Assembly (NCBI GenBank): GCA_964370625.1
Contig: CAYJKB010000040.1
Coordinates: 1 to 19,943, forward strand
Direction: 5' to 3'
Source of the DNA: CAYJKB01 sp964370625
GTDB taxonomy: Bacteria > Bacillota > Clostridia > Oscillospirales > Butyricicoccaceae
Length of the DNA stretch: 19,943 bases
In this document: piece after piece, positions 15,039-19,943 of the stretch
How positions within the stretch are numbered: position 1 is the stretch's first letter
How the letters are laid out: each line of letters starts with the position of its first letter
Notes under the pieces: generated by a model
The model's database searches: none
Told to the model about the DNA's origin: nothing
Seen by the model: the letters and a program-made list of their open reading frames with translations, nothing else
Made by a program: the position numbers and the translations under genes

Positions 15039-16418
15039 TTATTTATTAGCTGGAATAGTATCTAAATACTTTAATCCTTCTGCTAAATCTTCATCAGTTG
15101 GATAATAATCTACCATTTCACCTGAATTATATTGAGCATAAGCTGTCATATCAAAGTAACCTGTACCTGTAAGGTTAAATAGGATAGTTTTTTCTTCGCC
15201 TGTTTCTTTGCATTTTAATGCTTCATCAATCGCAACACGAATAGCATGTGCAGATTCTGGAGCTGGAAGAATACCTTCTGAACGAGAGAAAATAGTAGCA
15301 GCTTCAAAAACAGCAGTTTGATGAACTGAACGTGCTTCATCAATATGACCATCATGATATAATTTTGATATAATCGGTGACATACCATGATAACGTAATC
15401 CACCAGCATGAATTGGAGAAGGTAAAAACGCAGACCCTAAAGTATACATTTTAGCAAGTGGTGTAATTTTGCCCATATCACAGAAATCATAAGCATATCT
15501 ACCACGTGTAAGTGATGGACAAGAAGCAGGCTCTACAGCGATGAAATATGGATTTGCTTTACCATTTAATTTATCACCCATAAATGGAGCAATAAATCCA
15601 CCTAAGTTAGAGCCACCACCAGCACAACCGATAACAATATCTGGATATTCATCAATCATATCCATAGCTTCTTTAGCTTCAAGCCCGATAACAGTTTGAT
15701 GTAGTAGCACTTGGTCTAAAACTGAACCTAATACATAACGGCAGCTATCTGTTTGAGTTGTAATTTCTATTGCCTCGGAAATTGCACAACCTAAGCTACC
15801 TGAAGTTTCAGGGTGGTTTTTAAGAATTTCACGACCTATAGCAGTTGTTTCTGATGGGCTAGGTATAACATTTGCACCAAAAGTTTCCATAATTGCTTTA
15901 CGATATGGTTTTTGAATAGCACTTCCACGAACCATATATACACGTAAATCTACACCGAAGAAAGAACAAGCCATAGAAAGTGCTGTTCCCCACTGACCTG
16001 CACCAGTTTCTGTTGCGATTTTTTCAAGTCCTTGTTGTTTTGCATAATAACATTGTGCAGCTGCTGAGTTTAATTTATGGCTACCAGAAGTATTTCCACC
16101 TTCATGTTTAAAATAAATTTTTGCTGGTGTTCCTAATGCTTTTTCAAGATGATAAGCACGAACTAAAGGTGATGGACGATAAGTTTTATAATATTCAAAA
16201 ACTTCATCTGGAATATCAATAAAACGATCTGTTGAATTTAATTCTTGTTTTGCAAGTTCTTCGCAGAAAATTGGTGATAAATCTTCTAGTTTTACTGGTT
16301 TTAATGTATCAGGGCGAATTAATGGATCTGGTTTTTCAATCATATCCGCTTTAATATTATACCATTGTCTTGGAAGTTTACTTTCAGGTAAATGTGTTCT
16401 ATAAGGTACGTTGCTCAT
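15039..16418 (-). CDS. trpB: Tryptophan synthase beta chain, TrpB2-type
   Basis: PLP enzyme that joins indole and serine to make tryptophan. The 459 residues and long N-terminal extension place it in the TrpB2-like group rather than the roughly 400-residue TrpB1. The PLP lysine is K115 in GSHKLNSA, ETGAGQWG (137-144) is the substrate loop, and CAGGGSNLGG binds the cofactor phosphate. No trpA or other trp gene is next to it, so it probably uses free indole or acts with partners elsewhere. AAAAGGAG lies before the ATG. A tryptophan T-box leader precedes it, so expression should rise when charged tRNA-Trp is low. Confidence 0.95.
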   Translation of the reverse strand: MSNVPYRTHLPESKLPRQWYNIKADMIEKPDPLIRPDTLKPVKLEDLSPIFCEELAKQELNSTDRFIDIPDEVFEYYKTYRPSPLVRAYHLEKALGTPAKIYFKHEGGNTSGSHKLNSAAAQCYYAKQQGLEKIATETGAGQWGTALSMACSFFGVDLRVYMVRGSAIQKPYRKAIMETFGANVIPSPSETTAIGREILKNHPETSGSLGCAISEAIEITTQTDSCRYVLGSVLDQVLLHQTVIGLEAKEAMDMIDEYPDIVIGCAGGGSNLGGFIAPFMGDKLNGKANPYFIAVEPASCPSLTRGRYAYDFCDMGKITPLAKMYTLGSAFLPSPIHAGGLRYHGMSPIISKLYHDGHIDEARSVHQTAVFEAATIFSRSEGILPAPESAHAIRVAIDEALKCKETGEEKTILFNLTGTGYFDMTAYAQYNSGEMVDYYPTDEDLAEGLKYLDTIPANK

Positions 16419-16446
16419 AATGATTTTCTCCTTTTAATTTCAAAAT

Positions 16447-16730
16447 AAAAAAACTCCTATCCCAAAAACAAGGGACAAGAGAAAAATTCTTGCTATACCA
16501 CCCAAAGGTTAAAGCTTTAGCACTAACATGCTATCCTATATTGATAACGGATAAGGAAATTCCCGTCAGCTCATACTCACCAAAAGGCTTTAAAGCTACC
16601 CTCATAAGTCCATTCGTCAGAAAGTCAATTACTTCGCTTACACCGCCCGAAGCTCGCTTTATATAGCATTGCTATAAAATTAAATCCGCCTGACTACTCA
16701 CTCTTAATCACAGGTTTAAATATTAAATAC
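16447..16730 (-). promoter_or_regulatory. T-box leader, tryptophan (UGG) specifier
   Basis: The conserved T-box core appears as GGGTGGTA (16503-16496 on the minus strand), here continuing TAGC rather than CCGCG. The specifier triplet is UGG at 16612-16610, followed by A, in the 3' side of a long stem I region. The leader ends in a terminator: CTCTTGTCCC (16481-16472) pairs with GGGATAGGAG (16463-16454), then T7. Uncharged tRNA-Trp should stabilise the antiterminator and allow trpB transcription. The specifier assignment is from position and match to the downstream gene. Confidence 0.9.
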
Positions 16731-16736
16731 AAATAT

Positions 16737-16765
16737 ACTTTAGCACGTTAAATAAAGTTTGTCAA
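16737..16765 (-). promoter_or_regulatory. Promoter of the T-box-trpB transcript
   Basis: TTGACA (16765-16760), a 17-base spacer and TAAAGT (16742-16737) on the minus strand. The start point is near 16730, just ahead of stem I. Confidence 0.8.
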
Positions 16766-16824
16766 TAGCATTTTTTATCTTTTAAAAAATATTCATATAA
16801 ATTAATATTTCTAGCTAAATAATA

Positions 16825-16853
16825 AGGTGCATGATGAAATTCACCATACACCT
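16825..16853 (-). terminator. Terminator of the der-plsY-gpsA operon
   Basis: Arms of 13 bases (16825-16837 and 16841-16853) pair with two G-U pairs around the 3-base loop AAT. The stem begins 7 bases after the gpsA stop codon and is followed on the minus strand by TTATTATTT. Confidence 0.8.
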
Positions 16854-16860
16854 ATATTTT

Positions 16861-17877
16861 TTATTCTTCAATCCAAACTATCTCACGTTCATCTTTTGCT
16901 GTACGTGTCATAAGCGACATCATAGCATCTTGAGGTGATACATTTTGATATAAAATAGCGTACATCCCTTGTACAATTGGCATTTCAACATTTTGAAGTT
17001 TCGCAAGTTCATATGCTGCTGCAGTTGCATAATATCCTTCAACTACTGCCCCAATTTCTTTTAAAGCATCTTGTGTCGGTGTACCTTTACCTATTAATAT
17101 TCCTGCACGACGATTTCGTGAATGCATAGAAGTACAAGTAACAATTAAATCACCTATCCCAGATAAACCTGCGAAAGTTTGAGCATTTGCACCAAGTTTA
17201 ACACCTAGACGGGCAATTTCTGTAAGTCCACGTGTCATAAGACCTGCTTTTGAATTATCTCCAAGTCCCATACCATCGCAAATACCAGCAGCAAGCGCAA
17301 TAATGTTTTTAAGTGCTCCACCAAGTTCAGCACCAATTACATCATCGCTTGTGTATACTCTGAAATAATTGTTGTTCATAAAAGCTCGTTGAACTTTAAT
17401 TGCAGCACTTTTATCAGTAGATGCAGCTAAAATTGTAGATGGCATTTTGCGAGCAACTTCTTCGGCGTGTGTAGGCCCTGTAAGTGCTACTACTTTATTT
17501 TTGCCATTAGTTGCTTGTTCAATAGATTGAGAAAATCTACAATATCCATTTTCCCTGTCTAGCCCTTTTGCAACATCAACAATAATTGTCTTGTCATCAA
17601 TGATTTTAGATAATTTCTCTGCTGTACTATGTACAGCAAAAGATGGCACAGCTATAACTACGATTTCACAATCTTTTGCAATATTCATATCACACGTTAT
17701 AACAATATTTTCAGGAATTTTAATGCCTGGTAATAATTTTTCGTTTGCACGAGTAGCTAAAATTTCATCACGTTCCTTTTCGAAAAAAGTCCACATGCTT
17801 ACATCATGCCCATTATCATTTAGAAGAAGTGCTAATGCCATTCCCCAGCCACCAGTGCCAAAAACTGTAATTTTCAT
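16861..17877 (-). CDS. gpsA: NAD(P)-dependent glycerol-3-phosphate dehydrogenase
   Basis: Reduces dihydroxyacetone phosphate to sn-glycerol 3-phosphate, the backbone for phospholipids. The 338 residues match the family. The dinucleotide site is GTGGWG (7-12), followed by VDVAKGLD, LTGPTHAEEVA and the catalytic-domain block GALKNIIALAAGICDGMGLGDN. AGAGGG lies 7 bases before the ATG. It is 3 bases behind plsY, whose product uses its product, so the two genes form a lipid-precursor unit. Confidence 0.98.
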   Translation of the reverse strand: MKITVFGTGGWGMALALLLNDNGHDVSMWTFFEKERDEILATRANEKLLPGIKIPENIVITCDMNIAKDCEIVVIAVPSFAVHSTAEKLSKIIDDKTIIVDVAKGLDRENGYCRFSQSIEQATNGKNKVVALTGPTHAEEVARKMPSTILAASTDKSAAIKVQRAFMNNNYFRVYTSDDVIGAELGGALKNIIALAAGICDGMGLGDNSKAGLMTRGLTEIARLGVKLGANAQTFAGLSGIGDLIVTCTSMHSRNRRAGILIGKGTPTQDALKEIGAVVEGYYATAAAYELAKLQNVEMPIVQGMYAILYQNVSPQDAMMSLMTRTAKDEREIVWIEE

Positions 17878-17880
17878 AGC

Positions 17881-18498
17881 TTAACCCTCTTTGTTATTAT
17901 TTTTTTTAAAGACAAACTTATTTTCATTTCCATTCATTAATCTTTTTATATTAGCTCTATGCAAAATAACAACTGCTAAACCTAAAAAGATGGAAATAGC
18001 ACGAATCACTAAATTATCATACATGAACATGGTTAAAATCGGAAAGGAAAGTGCTGCAAGTATTGAACCTAGCGAAATATATTTTGAAATAGCAACAGTA
18101 AGTACAAATATTATTACTGCAACAAGAAAAATTCTCCAGTCGAACAGTGCCAGCATAGTAGCACCTGTAAGAACGCCTTTTCCACCTTTAAATCCAAAAT
18201 AAATCGGATAAACATGACCTAATACCACGAATAACCCCGCAAATATTTCACCTAAATCACCTAATAAAATTCCACCGATAATAACAGAGATTAGCCCCTT
18301 TAATATATCACCGAATAATACCAATAAAGTTTTTTTGCCACCCATATTTCTATAAGCATTTGTAAGCCCAGCATTGCCACTGCCATAATTTCTAATATCG
18401 CCTTCCCATAAAAAGCGAGATACAACGATAGCTGAATTGAAACTTCCTAAAAGATATGATGCAACAGCGATTATAATAAAACTAATTGTATTACTCAT
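17881..18498 (-). CDS. plsY: Acyl-phosphate:glycerol-3-phosphate acyltransferase
   Basis: Integral membrane enzyme that moves an acyl group from acyl phosphate to glycerol 3-phosphate, the first acylation in phospholipid synthesis. The 205 residues hold about five membrane segments and the three family motifs: GSFNSAIVVSR near the N-terminus, GSGNAGLTNAYR, and GHVYPIYFGFKGGKG. GAGGG lies 7 bases before the ATG at 18498, inside the end of der. The gene sits between der and gpsA with 3-base gaps on both sides. Confidence 0.98.
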   Translation of the reverse strand: MSNTISFIIIAVASYLLGSFNSAIVVSRFLWEGDIRNYGSGNAGLTNAYRNMGGKKTLLVLFGDILKGLISVIIGGILLGDLGEIFAGLFVVLGHVYPIYFGFKGGKGVLTGATMLALFDWRIFLVAVIIFVLTVAISKYISLGSILAALSFPILTMFMYDNLVIRAISIFLGLAVVILHRANIKRLMNGNENKFVFKKNNNKEG

Positions 18499-18501
18499 TT
18501 T

Positions 18502-19830
18502 TTATCCCTCAGTATCGCCTTTTTGACGAATAATCATACGCACAGGTGTACCTTCAAGCTTAAATATTCCACGAATTTGATTTTCAATATAACGTTGATA
18601 TGAAAAATGGAATAATTCTTTTTGATTACAAAATGCAACAAATGTTGGAGGATTTGTTGTGCTTTGAGTCATATAATAGATTTTTAAACGCTTACCTTTA
18701 TCTGTAGGTGGTTGTACACGTGCAGTTGCTTCTGATAAGATATTATTAAGCATACCTGTAGTAATTCTAAGTGAGTTTTGTTCATAAACATATTTAATTA
18801 AATCAAATAATTTATGCACACGAAGCCCTGTAAGTGCTGAAATATAAATTACAGGTGCATAAGGCATATATGCTAAATCTTCACGAATACGTTTAGTGTA
18901 TTCTTCCATAGTTTTACCATCTTTTTCAATTAAATCCCATTTGTTTACGATAATAATTGATGCTTTACCATTTCTATGTGCTTCGCCTGCTATTTTTGTA
19001 TCTTGTTCTGTAACACCTTCACGTGCATCAAGCATAATAAGACAAACTTGGCTTCGTTCAACAGCCATAACAGAACGAATTACGCTATATTTTTCGATTT
19101 TTTCATCTACTTTAGATTTTTTACGAATACCAGCTGTATCAACAAACATAAATTTACCACTTTCATTTTCGATAAGTGTATCTACGCTGTCACGTGTAGT
19201 TCCTGCCATGTCACTTACGATAACACGTTCTTCTCCGGCAATTCTGTTAATAAGTGATGATTTACCAACATTCGGTTTACCAACAACGGCAACACGAATA
19301 TGGTCTTCTTCTTCTTCATCAAATGCATCTTTCGGCAAGAAATTAAAACATTCATCTAAAATATCGCCTGTTCCATATCCATGAAGTGCAGAAAGTTGCA
19401 TCGGGTCGCCTAAGCCTAAATTATAAAATTCATAAAAATCAGCTGGTGGGTGTCCTGGTGTGTCACATTTATTAACAGCTAATACTACTTTTTTTCTTGC
19501 ACGTTTTAACATGTTTGAAACTTCCATATCAGCAGCTGTAACACCAGTTCTAAGGTCTGTAATTAAGATTACAACATCAGCATGAGATATAGCTGTTTCT
19601 GCTTGGAAACGCATAAATTTTAGAATTTCATCATCGGTATTTGGTTCAATACCTCCAGTATCTACAATAGAAAACTTTTTGCCTACCCATTCAGCATCAG
19701 CATATAAACGGTCACGTGTTACACCAGGTATATCTTCTACGATTGATAGACGTTTTCCTGCAATACGGTTAAAAAGTTGGCTTTTGCCGACATTTGGTCT
19801 TCCGACAATCGCAATAACTGGTTTACCCAT
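18502..19830 (-). CDS. der: Ribosome biogenesis GTPase Der (EngA)
   Basis: Double GTPase needed for maturation of the 50S ribosomal subunit. The 442 residues hold two G domains: GRPNVGKS (10-17) with DTGG and NKCD (120-123), then GKPNVGKS (184-191) with DTAG and NKWD (296-299). A C-terminal KH-like domain (about 350-442) follows. AAAGGAGG lies 9 bases before the ATG. It is the first gene of the der-plsY-gpsA operon. Confidence 0.98.
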   Translation of the reverse strand: MGKPVIAIVGRPNVGKSQLFNRIAGKRLSIVEDIPGVTRDRLYADAEWVGKKFSIVDTGGIEPNTDDEILKFMRFQAETAISHADVVILITDLRTGVTAADMEVSNMLKRARKKVVLAVNKCDTPGHPPADFYEFYNLGLGDPMQLSALHGYGTGDILDECFNFLPKDAFDEEEEDHIRVAVVGKPNVGKSSLINRIAGEERVIVSDMAGTTRDSVDTLIENESGKFMFVDTAGIRKKSKVDEKIEKYSVIRSVMAVERSQVCLIMLDAREGVTEQDTKIAGEAHRNGKASIIIVNKWDLIEKDGKTMEEYTKRIREDLAYMPYAPVIYISALTGLRVHKLFDLIKYVYEQNSLRITTGMLNNILSEATARVQPPTDKGKRLKIYYMTQSTTNPPTFVAFCNQKELFHFSYQRYIENQIRGIFKLEGTPVRMIIRQKGDTEG

Positions 19831-19943
19831 ATATAAAAACCTCCTTTGTTTTTATTTTTTTATATTAATGTTTTTGTTATATTTAATCTCTTTTTCTTTT
19901 TAATAGAATTTCTGCCAAGATGGCTGATTTTTTGTGTAATAAG
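19831..19943 (-). other. Region upstream of der; possible 3' end of another gene
   Basis: Besides the der ribosome site this is T/A-rich with no convincing promoter. On the minus strand one frame is open from the edge to a TAA at 19885-19883 (ending ILLKRKRD), and another to a TAA at about 19900 (ending SWQKFY). Either could be the C-terminus of the gene preceding der. Too little is visible to choose. Confidence 0.3.

Noticed and set aside
1..19943. CRISPR array, prophage, IS transposase or toxin-antitoxin pair
   Set aside because: No regularly spaced repeats, integrase, transposase or paired small genes are visible on either strand.

Overview
The window looks like chromosomal DNA of a low-GC, Gram-positive anaerobe of the class Clostridia. 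It is AT-rich, and most genes have strong AGGAGG/AGAGGTG ribosome sites and TTGACA-17-TATAAT promoters. The gene set fits: RNase Y, a LexA with a Firmicutes-type SOS box, an ECF thiamine transporter, a tryptophan T-box, a DnaD/DnaC primosome pair, and the order der-plsY-gpsA. I cannot place it to genus.

Layout. 1-978 (-) is the N-terminal part of a secreted modular protein. 979-1325 holds its promoter and a MITE-like palindromic element between two almost identical hairpins. rny (-) and lexA-recG-C_GCAxxG gene (+) diverge from a shared region that carries an SOS box. thiT (-) follows across a bidirectional terminator. 6866-7390 is a long non-coding region whose last ~200 bases can fold into a compact structured leader in front of a DUF348/G5/3D cell-wall protein gene.

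8743-12702 (+) is the most unusual part: a UroD/MtaA-like protein fused to a thioredoxin-fold domain, a CobW-type GTPase, a BioB-like radical SAM enzyme and a DUF2284 iron-sulfur protein. These suggest a small corrinoid, metal or methyl-transfer module with no corrinoid protein in view. A tRNA-Thr(GGT) gene (-) lies between hairpin terminators, followed by the dnaD-like/dnaC operon (+), a tryptophan T-box with a stand-alone TrpB2-type gene (-), and the der-plsY-gpsA operon (-).

Most genes are housekeeping. The points worth a second look are the four-gene redox/methyltransfer cluster, the possible structured leader at 7191-7390, the palindromic element at 1121-1282 with a remnant at 12776, and a family of near-identical AATTT-centred terminators.
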